Positions 30,314 to 37,794 of a stretch of 64,000 bases of DNA are shown piece after piece. The translations under genes and the position numbers were made by a program. Position 1 is the first letter of the stretch; every line of letters begins with the position of its first letter. The stretch is from positions 248,001 through 312,000 of the forward strand of contig NZ_JADKRV010000002.1 of the NCBI RefSeq assembly GCF_015351025.1, in the 5' to 3' direction. The notes beneath the pieces are model-generated. The model saw nothing but the letters and a program-made list of their open reading frames with translations, ran no database searches and was not told where the DNA came from. The stretch comes from Curtobacterium sp. VKM Ac-1376. GTDB taxonomy: Bacteria; Actinomycetota; Actinomycetes; Actinomycetales; Microbacteriaceae.

Positions 30314-30434
30314 GTGTCCAATCTAGGCAAGAGGGATAGAAAGCGCAAGCATGGCAAGGATAAGTTTGGCAAGTCCCCGAACTGGCGCGGTTCTGGCCTT
30401 GCAACAGTTGTCCATCGTTGCCTAGCCTCGGGGG
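30314..30434. promoter_or_regulatory. Divergent switch promoter/operator region
   Basis: 121 bp, lower in GC than neighbours, between the Cro-like gene and repressor. Contains repeated half-sites: CTAGGCAA (30323-30330), TGGCAAGG (30352-30359), TTGGCAAG (30365-30372) and inverted TTGCCTAG (30418-30425); the first and last are exact reverse complements. These look like operators for the two HTH proteins. No -10/-35 assigned with confidence. Confidence 0.65.
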
Positions 30435-30950
30435 GTGATCATCACGTGGACGGAACTCAAGGACGCTCGAGCGCTGAAGGGCTGGACCCAGCAGCAGCTG
30501 GCCGATGCGGTCGGGGTTCACCAGAAGACGATCGTGAACTGGGAGTCGAAAGGGGTGCCACCGAAGGCTGCTTACAAGGTGCAGCGAGTGCTGGGCGATG
30601 AGCTCGAGTACGTCGAGCATGTCGGTAGCGGCCAGAGCACGCTTACGCTCGACGAGTACCGGGATATCAAGGAGCAGATTCGATCACAAGACGAGGAGCG
30701 CGAGGAGACTCGTGACGCTGCCGATCGGGATGGTGAGGATGCTGCGTGGAGCACCCAGGAGACCGCCAACTTCGAAGCCCTGCAGCTCGAGGAACAGCAG
30801 GCCGCGTACGACGCTCGGGTTGCGCTGCAGGACACTCTTGCTCAGTTCGACACCGTGACTCTCTTGAAAGAGGTCGAGCGCCGCGTCAGGCGTCTGCAGG
30901 CTGAGGCTCGGGATCAGATGAGTGATCGCTCGCGTCGGACGGACGGCTAG
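30435..30950 (+). CDS. Phage repressor (immunity), XRE type
   Basis: Predicted 171 aa from GTG. Residues ~5-45 XRE helix-turn-helix: KDARALKGWTQQQLADAVGV, HQKTIVNWESKGVPPKAAYK. The rest is acidic, predicted coiled coil (EEREETRDAADRDGEDAAWS ... LLKEVERRVRRLQAEARDQM), giving dimerisation. No S24-type self-cleavage domain, so induction is probably not by RecA cleavage of this protein. Only gene of this area on the plus strand, as expected for the lysogenic repressor. Confidence 0.8.
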   Translation: MIITWTELKDARALKGWTQQQLADAVGVHQKTIVNWESKGVPPKAAYKVQRVLGDELEYVEHVGSGQSTLTLDEYRDIKEQIRSQDEEREETRDAADRDGEDAAWSTQETANFEALQLEEQQAAYDARVALQDTLAQFDTVTLLKEVERRVRRLQAEARDQMSDRSRRTDG

Positions 30951-31116
30951 TCGGATCCATCTGCGCAACCAGCGCGGCTTGCGCGATGTCGGCGTCGCTG
31001 CATCCGTACTGTCGTGCCAGCTCGATGTAGTGACTCAAGACTCGCTTGTCGTTAGCCAGGTCGGCGGTGGCTCGCTGGATGTAGTCGAGGGCCGCTGTTC
31101 CCCTTGTAGGGTTCAC
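30886..31116 (-). CDS. Small helical protein overlapping repressor end
   Basis: Predicted 76 aa from GTG 31116 with AGGAG 8 nt upstream. ALDYIQRATADLANDKRVLS, HYIELARQYGCSDADIAQAA then a disordered acidic tail. Its last 65 nt overlap the repressor 3' end on the other strand, so the transcripts are convergent and could interfere. Unknown function. Confidence 0.6.
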   Translation of the reverse strand: MNPTRGTAALDYIQRATADLANDKRVLSHYIELARQYGCSDADIAQAALVAQMDPTSRPSDASDHSSDPEPQPADA

Positions 31117-31222
31117 GTCAGGTTCTCCTTATCTGTCGAGTGGGACGAGCCAAGAAGCGGTCCGGCGTTAGCGCACCGGGCCGCTTCGCTCGTTCAGTCT
31201 GTTGTCGAGTGGATGAGGCGAG

Positions 31223-31401
31223 TGTGGACCCTTGTGGAGAGAGCGACAAGCGGCTCTGTGGATAACTCTGTGGATCGGCAGCGTGGCGCGCCGGGAGGGT
31301 GTGTGGACAACTGTGGACGGGGCTGTGGAGACATGTGGAAAGAATGCGCCCGTACGCTGCTCTGATCAGCCTTTTCCTTCTTCCACAGATTGTGTGGAGA
31401 A
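31223..31401. repeat. Cluster of TGTGGA / DnaA-box-like motifs
   Basis: About ten copies in 180 bp of non-coding DNA: TGTGGA at 31223, 31233, 31257, 31269, 31302, 31312, 31324, 31334, 31393, plus one reverse copy at 31382. The copy at 31257 (TGTGGATAA) is the perfect DnaA box TTATCCACA, and 31302 (TGTGGACAA) is the actinobacterial form TTGTCCACA. Most share one orientation, as in origin or titration sites. Could bind host DnaA or a phage protein. Confidence 0.7.
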
Positions 31402-31454
31402 CTGAGGTTCAAGTAAGCATTGAAGGTTAGCGAGAAAGAGTCTGCAATAGCTCG

Positions 31455-32087
31455 CTATCGCCGCGTCGGACCCCACGGGCTCCAGGCCCCCAGATACGGC
31501 TGTAGATCTTGCGCGGACGGCGCAGGGAATGTGGGGTTAGCGAGTGCCCGGAAGGAGTCAAGCCGGTTTGCCACTCGCTCGCCCGTTGCGATCCACACCT
31601 GCAGGGCTTCGTCAGATCCGTCGTCGCGTCGCTGGAGCTCATCGACGAACGCGCGCACCTCCTGATGCCGACGCCGCGCCGATGCCTGTTCCAGTAGCAG
31701 CGCCTCCTCCTGCGCCGCGCGGAAGAGCACGCGAGCCTGAGCCATCGCTGCCTCCCGATCTCGCTCTTTTCGCTCAGCGATCGCGTCGGCGCGCTGCCGA
31801 ACGGCCCGAGCCTCGAGTCGCGATACCTCGACGAAGCGGAAGACCTCGCCTAAACGGTCTTCGATGCTCAGCGACTTAGTGTCTGACCACTTGCGGCCAT
31901 CGAAGCTGAATCCAGGCCGAGCGGCTCGCACCTCGAGGGGCCGCGACTCGCAAGCGCCTTCGCTGTGATGCGGTGTGCGTAGTCAACCCTCGGGGTACGC
32001 GTCGCGAGGAGCCCCGTTCGCCACCCAGCGAAGCACGCTGATCTGCTTGTCGTTCAGATGGTCTGCTGCCCGGCCCATGCGATGCAT
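31455..32087 (-). pseudogene. Decayed hypothetical gene with two frameshifts
   Basis: Three frames in succession make one protein: ADHLNDKQISVLRWVANGAP (N-terminal, ends 31983), then VDYAHRITAKALASRG in another frame, then a third frame from about 31935 to 31455 with GFSFDGRKWSDTK, a long coiled coil (ARAVRQRADAIAERKERDRE) and C-terminus. The pieces fit an actinobacterial family with a winged-helix-like start and coiled-coil end that I recall but cannot name; a stretch between middle and end is also shorter than usual. A relic carried in the prophage accessory area. Confidence 0.7.
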
Positions 32088-32265
32088 TGTGGCCGATCGT
32101 CGACGCGGGCGTCGAGGGAGTCGCCCGATCCTTTCGGCCGAGGGTGCTCGAGGTTCTGAAGGGATGACCTCACAGCTGGTGGCCTTTGACGAGTCGTTCG
32201 TGTCTACCCGGTAAGTTGAGGGCACCATCACGGCGAGGGGCCGTGCCAAAACATTGGAGGCAGCC

Positions 32266-32670
32266 TTGCCCGCTTTCCCAAAAGATGACTTGTACGAGAA
32301 CGTGAACGAGATCGCAGACCGGGAGGGCCTGATCTGGGACGGTCACTACGGAAGCCCCTACGACGTCAACGAATTGATCCCGAAAGAGCTGCGCGACGAC
32401 AGGCTGAGCAGCGACCGTGGTCACTTTGGCGCGCTCTTCGATCACACCAAGCGCTTCAAGCCACGGGGCTCAGGCGCGAAGAAGCCAGTGCTCGCGATCT
32501 CGTCTCCCTACGCCTTCGACGAGGACGACCTCCGGCCCCTGGCTGCGGAGTTCGCTGAGCGATTCGGCCTTGAGTACCGATTCAACGACCCTCGAGATCG
32601 AGTCTATGTGGCCGAGGGAACCATCCCGATCACGTTCTGGCGAGCAGACTTGCACGACTTCGTCGGCTGA
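32266..32670 (+). CDS. Accessory hypothetical protein
   Basis: Predicted 134 aa from TTG 32266 (GGAGG 5 nt upstream; an earlier TTG at 32254 is less likely). DLYENVNEIADREGLIWDGH, GHFGALFDHTKRFKPRGSGA, LAAEFAERFGLEYRFNDPRD. Lower GC than phage structural genes and plus-strand in a minus-strand area: probably an independently acquired lysogenic gene. No family recognised. Confidence 0.6.
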   Translation: MPAFPKDDLYENVNEIADREGLIWDGHYGSPYDVNELIPKELRDDRLSSDRGHFGALFDHTKRFKPRGSGAKKPVLAISSPYAFDEDDLRPLAAEFAERFGLEYRFNDPRDRVYVAEGTIPITFWRADLHDFVG

Positions 32671-32702
32671 TCCGGGTCTACTGGAACCTGCATCGTGGCG
32701 AA

Positions 32703-33599
32703 CTAAGCGCCTGAACCGTGATGACTGCCCTCCGCGCCCGCTTCCCCCGGAAGTAGTCGGAAGCCCGCCATCGCGTCGTTCAGCTCGCCTCGTAGACGCT
32801 CAACGATTCGCTTCTTGGACGGCTCAAGAACGTCAAGCGCCTCATAGGCCACGGCTGAAACGCGTCCCAGGCGGCGGAGCAGCACTCGTCGATCCTCAAC
32901 ATCGGCAGATCGGGCTGTTCCAATCCAATCGCGAAGGCGGTTGAGCTCGGGTAGGACGCGAGTCTCGAAGATCGCCTGCACCTCCTCGGGAGGCTGCCAG
33001 TGGGACTCCCCGGTGACCCAGGCCGCGGTCCAACGTCCCTCCTTCATCTCTTCGGCGTTCCTTGACTCGATCTCCTCGATGTACCGAGTGACCGGATGTG
33101 GGTACCGGTTCGCAGCGGCACGCGCGATGGTCGTCGTTGTGCTCCATGGCACGACGAGTCCGTCCGGGGCCTGGAAGTTCGGCTCCATGAGAAGCGTCTC
33201 CTCCTCGATGCCAAGAAAGCGGGCCGCAGCAGCGACGTCGAGTAGCTTGCTGGACCCCGAGACGTCCATGTTGAACTCGACCAGATCCATCGGCACGGTC
33301 TTCCAGAGAATGATCTCGACGCAGCGAAGATCGTCGCGGTCAGGTCTCGCGGACCGGACGGCGCGACGCGCCATGTCGGCGGCGACGTACTCGTCACGCT
33401 CGTCCCAGCGCACTTCGAGTCGGGACGTCGGAACCCACCGCCGCTCGCCCTGCCATTCGTCCGCAACGAGCTCCACCCGGACCTTCATCGGTTTCTTGTC
33501 GCCGACCGCCAGGACTTTGGCTTCGTGGAATCGTGCTGACGATGGACTGGTGCGATACGCCCATCGGTCTCCGACTGCGAGCTCTGATGCCTCTGCCAC
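32703..33599 (-). CDS. Accessory hypothetical protein with SH3/Tudor-like N-terminus
   Basis: Predicted 298 aa. Residues ~8-70 look like a small beta-barrel (VGDRWAYRTSPSSARFHEAK, KPMKVRVELVADEWQGERRW). Middle section helical (KLLDVAAAARFLGIEEETLL, IARAAANRYPHPVTRYIEEI), and C-terminal long helices (LRRLGRVSAVAYEALDVLEP, KKRIVERLRGELNDAMAGFR). No enzyme motif seen. Lower GC than the head/tail genes. Unknown. Confidence 0.62.
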   Translation of the reverse strand: MAEASELAVGDRWAYRTSPSSARFHEAKVLAVGDKKPMKVRVELVADEWQGERRWVPTSRLEVRWDERDEYVAADMARRAVRSARPDRDDLRCVEIILWKTVPMDLVEFNMDVSGSSKLLDVAAAARFLGIEEETLLMEPNFQAPDGLVVPWSTTTTIARAAANRYPHPVTRYIEEIESRNAEEMKEGRWTAAWVTGESHWQPPEEVQAIFETRVLPELNRLRDWIGTARSADVEDRRVLLRRLGRVSAVAYEALDVLEPSKKRIVERLRGELNDAMAGFRLLPGEAGAEGSHHGSGA

Positions 33600-33614
33600 A
33601 GGATCAAGGATCGC

Positions 33615-33947
33615 TCATGCCCATCGCCAGCGGGTGCACTGATCGACGAGATCGTTCGGATCGATCCAGCGCGACGGGTCCGCCGGTGCATAGAACGTAT
33701 GGACGCTGCTCGGGTTGTCTGCGCTCAGCCGCCACTTGACCTGCTCGCCGTCCTCGTACTCGAAGATGTAGTCCTGTTCGAGCTGGAACGGCAGGCCGTC
33801 GTAGTCGTCGAGCTGGTGCCAGGTGTCGGCCTGGCCGCTTCGTTCTTCGCCAAGTGCCAGGATCGCGTACGCGATTGCCGCGAGACCAGGGCCCGTTTCT
33901 TCGGCAGCCTTCGCAAGGTGCTCGGCCTTGGCCCTGTAGCTGTCCAT
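33615..33947 (-). CDS. Accessory hypothetical protein
   Basis: Predicted 110 aa, N-terminal amphipathic helices (YRAKAEHLAKAAEETGPGLA) and C-terminal acidic Trp-rich part (YDGLPFQLEQDYIFEYEDGE, CTRWRWA). Ends 15 nt upstream of the next accessory gene's coding start (33599). No family recognised. Confidence 0.6.
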   Translation of the reverse strand: MDSYRAKAEHLAKAAEETGPGLAAIAYAILALGEERSGQADTWHQLDDYDGLPFQLEQDYIFEYEDGEQVKWRLSADNPSSVHTFYAPADPSRWIDPNDLVDQCTRWRWA

Positions 33948-33970
33948 CGCTCTCCTTGGAATGCTGCAAG

Positions 33971-34005
33971 CACGAAGGCCCCCTCTGACCGAGGGGGCCT
34001 TCGTG
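33971..34005. terminator. Strong symmetric terminator hairpin
   Basis: CACGAAGGCCCCCTC, loop TGACC, GAGGGGGCCTTCGTG: 15-bp perfect stem. It isolates the 34,009-35,125 genes from those downstream, marking a separate transcription unit in the accessory block. Confidence 0.8.
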
Positions 34006-34008
34006 TAG

Positions 34009-34215
34009 TCAGTGTCGCCGAAGCGTCAGGATGTTCCACACCGCGAAGGCGGTTGGGACGAAGGCCCACAGCGGCGAGGTACCGTCCTGCGCCACCCCTA
34101 TCAGAACCAGAACAATCGCCACGAGAGCAACAAGGAGCAGCGCGACGCTCATCAGGTCGATGTGATCAAGCCAGTTGCGGCTACGACGCGCGTGGTGCGA
34201 GTGCATCTCCGTCAT
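34009..34215 (-). CDS. Small two-helix membrane protein
   Basis: Predicted 68 aa: His-rich start (MTEMHSHHARRSRNWLDHI), two membrane segments (DLMSVALLLVALVAIVLVLI ~22-41 and LWAFVPTAFAVWNIL ~49-64). Overlaps the previous gene by 35 nt, so probably co-translated with it. May supply the membrane partner of that gene's product. Confidence 0.6.
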   Translation of the reverse strand: MTEMHSHHARRSRNWLDHIDLMSVALLLVALVAIVLVLIGVAQDGTSPLWAFVPTAFAVWNILTLRRH

Positions 34216-35125
34216 CTGTTCCTCGCCTCGTTCGCTCTGCGTTGACCAGGGACCAGTCTGTGGTGGTGCGCCCGTTCGTGATGGTACGCACTTCGCGGAT
34301 CGTCACCTGGAAGATGTCGTTCTTGTGGAGAGAGGTGCCTTCGTCGAGCCCGCGGAGAAAATCCTCGTCTTCGATGGTAGCAAGCCGCGTTGCGGACGCG
34401 GTCTGCACGCGCCACTTCTGTCCAGGTCGGAAGTCAATGCTCTGCAGCTTAGCTTCAGCGGTGAAGGTCTCGACCTCTTCGGAGACCTCATCAACTTCGG
34501 CAGCAGCTTCGCGGTACTCGGATCGGGTGGCGACAGCATCAGGAGCCGCAGCCATCAGCTCGGCCGTCGGCTGATCGACCTCCCCGTCGCGCAACTCCAT
34601 CCGGTCGGCTTCGTCGCTGAGAGGAGCCATCATCTTGCGCAGGGCGGTACGGGTTGGGCGTTTCATCGTGTTCAGTCGCTGCCACACGGACCGGGGGACT
34701 TCGTTGACTCCGGAGCCGGGCCACTGCAGCTTGACGTTGCCGTTGTCGAGATACTCGATGTCGGTCGGCTCGTCCCCACGCAGTTTCTTGAGCCCGATGT
34801 CGAACGCCTTCGTAACGACGCCGCCCACAGTGCCCGAGATGGCGGCGGCGGCGTCCGGGTTCTCCGCAGCCCACTGGATAAGAGCTTCCACGACAAAGGA
34901 CCCCTCCTTGACCGGGCGCACACGGACCTCGGGTGGCATGCCATCGCCGAAGAGCCCCTGCTTCGCCATGTCGCTAGTGAACTCGACGAGCCCCTGCAAG
35001 ACGTCGGCGACTTCCGCGGCGTTGATGGCGTGCACGGAGTTCGTCTCGTCAGCGAAGCGAAGCTGCAACACGCCGTCCCGGATCTCGCCGTACTTCTCCG
35101 CGTGAGTCGCGCTGTCGTCAACCAT
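34181..35125 (-). CDS. Accessory protein, DUF7946-like
   Basis: Predicted 314 aa from ATG 35125 (AGGAGG 7-8 nt upstream; a GTG two codons earlier is less likely). N-terminal ~60-130 matches by recall a widespread family of unknown function: LQLRFADETNSVHAINAAEV, EVADVLQGLVEFTSDMAKQG, VRVRPVKEGSFVVEALIQWA, then AAISGTVGGVVTKAF. C-terminal ~235-300 is a small beta domain. Such proteins recur in prophages and islands; a defence or regulatory role has been suspected but is not shown here. Coupled to the small membrane protein. Confidence 0.6.
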   Translation of the reverse strand: MVDDSATHAEKYGEIRDGVLQLRFADETNSVHAINAAEVADVLQGLVEFTSDMAKQGLFGDGMPPEVRVRPVKEGSFVVEALIQWAAENPDAAAAISGTVGGVVTKAFDIGLKKLRGDEPTDIEYLDNGNVKLQWPGSGVNEVPRSVWQRLNTMKRPTRTALRKMMAPLSDEADRMELRDGEVDQPTAELMAAAPDAVATRSEYREAAAEVDEVSEEVETFTAEAKLQSIDFRPGQKWRVQTASATRLATIEDEDFLRGLDEGTSLHKNDIFQVTIREVRTITNGRTTTDWSLVNAERTRRGTDDGDALAPRAS

Positions 35126-35212
35126 TTCCACCCCTCCTGGTGCGACCGTCGCACAAACCCTGTCAACCTACCCAGCGCCGAGGTCTAGTGCCTACCCCTC
35201 AAGCAGGGGGCC

Positions 35213-36487
35213 TCAGTGTGCGAGAGCGAAGTGTTCCCCGAGCTTGTCCATCGCCTCGCGAGCCGCGGCGGACGACACGTGCTGGTACCGACGTGTCACA
35301 GCCTCGGACTGGTGGCCGACGATCTCACCGATGATCTTCGCGTCGACGCCGAGCTCCATCAGGACAGTCGCCGTCGTGTGGCGCGCCCAGTGCGTCGTCG
35401 GGACGGGGGAGCCGGGCTTGCGGTCCTCGTCAGCGATGATGCCCGCCTCAAAGAGGATGTCGCGCCAAGTCTGCTCATCCTCGCCCCACAGGTACGGTTC
35501 GCCGTTCGGCTTCCGCCAGATCAGTCCGTAGGGGTTCGGCCGGTCGGCGGTCTTGATGAGGTAGCGGCGGAGCGCTTCGGCGAGCGCCGGCATCAGCGGC
35601 ACGTATCGCGGTTTGCCGGACTTCGGTCGGATGAGGCAGAGGCGTCCGTTCAGCTGCTGGTACTCGAAACCGTCCGGGATGCGGAGCCGTCGGTTCGAGC
35701 AGGAGCCGGCGCGCTTCTTCGCGCAGCGCCACGTGCCGTCGTCGAGGTGGCCGCATCCGTGCTCGAAGGGCACCTCGGACAGCGCCCACTCGACATCGAT
35801 CGTCGGCTGTTCGGAGTCGAGGTCGAGGGATTCGAGCCGCGCGCCGATCCGCTCACCTTGACGCAGCCCACTTAGGAGGGCGACCCACCAACGGGTTCCG
35901 TCGTCGTGCTCGGCGGCGATCTTGAGGACCGCGAGGGCTGCTTCGGTACTGAGCGCTCCGCGGTTCGACTCGCCCTGCACGGGTGCGTTGACGTCCTCGC
36001 AGACGTTCCGCGCGGCGATCCCCTCGACTCGCGCGGACTCGAGCATGAGCGACAGCACCTGGTACGCCTTCCGCGACGTCGACGACGAGCGGCCGGCGTC
36101 AGCAACGGCTTTGGTCATGATGCGCACGTCAGACGGCTTGAGGAAGGCCACCTTCTTCGCGCCGATCGTTGGGACGATCCAGTTGCGCGTGACGGACTCG
36201 TAGGAGAGCAGCGTGTTCGGCTTGAGGTTCGGCTTCCCGACTGTCTCAAGCCAGTGGGTCGCCCATTTGTCGACAGTGGTCTTCGTGTCGAGTGCGGTGC
36301 CGTGCTGCTGGATCTGCTTCTTGATCGTATCGAGCTTGCGGCGCGCACCCTCCTTGGTCTTCGACGTCACCACGCGTTGGCGACGGCGGCCGTCGGGGTG
36401 GAAACCGTCGTCAATGACGCCCCGGTAGAGCTTGCCGCCGCGGATGGCGTAGAGCCCTCCATCGCCGGAATCTCGCTTCCTCGGCAC
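35213..36487 (-). CDS. int: Tyrosine integrase
   Basis: Predicted 424 aa from GTG 36487 (GGAGGAACA upstream; frame extends further but no better start). AP2-type arm-binding N-terminus (~1-55), SAM-like core-binding domain (~70-165), catalytic domain ~175-410 with Arg209 (GLRQGE), His366-x-x-Arg369 (THWARH), His392 (GHQS) and nucleophile Tyr401 (RRYQHV). An insertion at ~243-265 carries CGH...C...C and could bind zinc; it is seen in many actinophage integrases. Adjacent to the tRNA-Thr attachment site, it catalyses integration and, with excisionase, excision. Confidence 0.95.
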   Translation of the reverse strand: MPRKRDSGDGGLYAIRGGKLYRGVIDDGFHPDGRRRQRVVTSKTKEGARRKLDTIKKQIQQHGTALDTKTTVDKWATHWLETVGKPNLKPNTLLSYESVTRNWIVPTIGAKKVAFLKPSDVRIMTKAVADAGRSSSTSRKAYQVLSLMLESARVEGIAARNVCEDVNAPVQGESNRGALSTEAALAVLKIAAEHDDGTRWWVALLSGLRQGERIGARLESLDLDSEQPTIDVEWALSEVPFEHGCGHLDDGTWRCAKKRAGSCSNRRLRIPDGFEYQQLNGRLCLIRPKSGKPRYVPLMPALAEALRRYLIKTADRPNPYGLIWRKPNGEPYLWGEDEQTWRDILFEAGIIADEDRKPGSPVPTTHWARHTTATVLMELGVDAKIIGEIVGHQSEAVTRRYQHVSSAAAREAMDKLGEHFALAH

Positions 36488-36498
36488 TGTTCCTCCAG

Positions 36499-36522
36499 GT
36501 ACACACATCAGTACACACACAT
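36499..36522. repeat. Direct repeats upstream of integrase
   Basis: TACACACATCAG followed by TACACACACAT, 12 bp apart, directly before the integrase ribosome site and about 110 bp from the attachment core. Candidate arm-type integrase/excisionase sites or an integrase operator. Confidence 0.5.
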
Positions 36523-36633
36523 AACCGCAACCATGTGTTTGCAGTTGCACTTCTCGATGGTAGCCCGATCCGCATAGGTACGGGGATCCGCCCGCCAACT
36601 TCGGCGCTCGTCGAGTGCCCCCAGTCTACCGCT

Positions 36634-36686
36634 CCTATTCACTCGTAATGAATAGGTCGTCGGTTCGATTCCGACAGGCGGCTCCA
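36634..36686 (+). tRNA. 3' part of tRNA-Thr(CGT): attachment site, right end
   Basis: From the anticodon arm (CCTATTCA-CTCGTAA-TGAATAGG, anticodon CGT) through the T arm (GTCGG-TTCGATT-CCGAC), acceptor AGGCGGC and CCA. No D arm or 5' acceptor precedes it; upstream is phage DNA. This is the displaced 3' end left by integration, i.e. the attR/attL half. The intact tRNA should be at the other prophage end. Confidence 0.85.
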
Positions 36687-36690
36687 CCAG

Positions 36691-36733
36691 AACCCCGGTC
36701 AGCCCCTCGCAACAGGGCGCTGACCGGGGTTTT
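36691..36733 (+). terminator. Host tRNA terminator
   Basis: AACCCCGGTCAGC ... GCTGACCGGGGTTTT: 13-bp stem with T run immediately after the tRNA-Thr CCA. It is the chromosomal terminator of tRNA-Thr, confirming that host DNA starts here. Confidence 0.9.
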
Positions 36734-36878
36734 CGTATTCCGGATGGAGCGGCTGTCACTCGGTCGAGGGGCAGACATCGTGTCGCACGGGAGCTAACCT
36801 TGTCCGCGATACGGGGGACAACGTGACCGAGTACCAGCCCGAAGCAGCCGACGTCGGCAGGACACCGGCGGTGCGCTC

Positions 36879-37676
36879 GTGCTGAGGCGTGTCCTGGTGG
36901 TCGTGGTCGTGGCCGCTGCGGCCGGTGCACTCGCGGTGACCGCGGCCGCCGTGCCCGAGGGGAGCGCGCCCTCGGGGTCGAACGCATCGGCCGATCCGAC
37001 GGCTGCGACCAGCCCCACGCCGTCCCCGACGATGCCGTCCTACCTGGCGAACCGCGAGCCCACCTACTCCGAGGACTTCGACACACCCGCGGCCGCGGGT
37101 GGGCAGTTCGCGGCGACCTACCGTGAGTCGTGGCAGCCGTACCCGGACGGCACCGGCGGCAAGTACTACTCCGACAAGCTCATCAGCGCGCATGACGGGT
37201 ACATGGACGTCGCCATGGACGGCGAGCACGGCGCGGCTGGCACCTTCGGCACCCCGACCGACGCCTGGTCGCACGTCGGTGGCACGTTCAGCATCCGGGC
37301 CAGGGCGACCGGCGGTGACGGCAACGGTGCTGCGGTGATGCTCTGGCCGACGTCCGACGCCTGGACGGACGGGGAGCTCAACTACCCGGAGGGGCAGTTC
37401 GACGGATCGCCGCGGGTGTTCCACCACTCGATGCTGCAGGGACTCGAGCGCGACACCGAGACCTACAACACCCGGGTGTCCTGGCGGGACTGGCACACCT
37501 ACACGACCGAGTGGATCCCCGGGAAGATCATCCGTTACTACCTGGACGGCAAGCTCGTCTTCACGGTGCCGCGGAACGTCCCCACGACCCCGCACCGGTA
37601 CATGTTCCAGATCGGCAACTGGGGTGACCCGGGGCACCTGCAGATCGACTGGGTCCGCACCTACGACGCGGAGTGA
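36879..37676 (+). CDS. Secreted glycoside hydrolase family 16-like protein
   Basis: Predicted 265 aa from GTG. Signal peptide/anchor 1-25 (RRVLVVVVVAAAAGALAVTA), Ser/Pro/Thr linker to ~55, then a beta-jelly-roll of GH16 type: YSEDFDTPAAAGGQF, GGTFSIRARATGGDGNGAAV, WTDGELNYPEG (catalytic E-x-[DN]-x-x-E with Asn in place of the usual Asp), HTYTTEWIPGKIIRYYLDGK. GH16 enzymes cleave beta-1,3/1,4-glucans or related glycans. The altered motif leaves catalytic efficiency uncertain. Confidence 0.82.
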   Translation: MLRRVLVVVVVAAAAGALAVTAAAVPEGSAPSGSNASADPTAATSPTPSPTMPSYLANREPTYSEDFDTPAAAGGQFAATYRESWQPYPDGTGGKYYSDKLISAHDGYMDVAMDGEHGAAGTFGTPTDAWSHVGGTFSIRARATGGDGNGAAVMLWPTSDAWTDGELNYPEGQFDGSPRVFHHSMLQGLERDTETYNTRVSWRDWHTYTTEWIPGKIIRYYLDGKLVFTVPRNVPTTPHRYMFQIGNWGDPGHLQIDWVRTYDAE

Positions 37677-37794
37677 GGGCGGCGCCCGCGCGGCACTCCT
37701 GCGCGCAGCGCGGTTCCCCGTTCTGGGGATGCCGGAGCGCAGCTGCTCGGGCCACGATGGAACGCGATCCCGTTCCTTGTCCCGAGAGGTCCTC

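Larger units (their letters stand above)
1..36686. mobile_element. Temperate siphovirus prophage (left end outside window)
   Basis: Contains integrase, excisionase-like gene, repressor switch, replication genes, terminases, portal, capsid, tail, lysis genes in canonical siphovirus order, nearly all on the minus strand. The right boundary is the 3' part of a tRNA-Thr gene next to the integrase. An intact tRNA-Thr would be expected at the left boundary, which is not in the window, so the left end is not seen. The module set looks complete, suggesting a potentially inducible phage; that is inference. Confidence 0.95.

Noticed and set aside
36600..36690. Complete tRNA-Thr gene at the prophage right end
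   Set aside because: Only the part from the anticodon arm to CCA is present; the upstream bases do not form a D arm or 5' acceptor.
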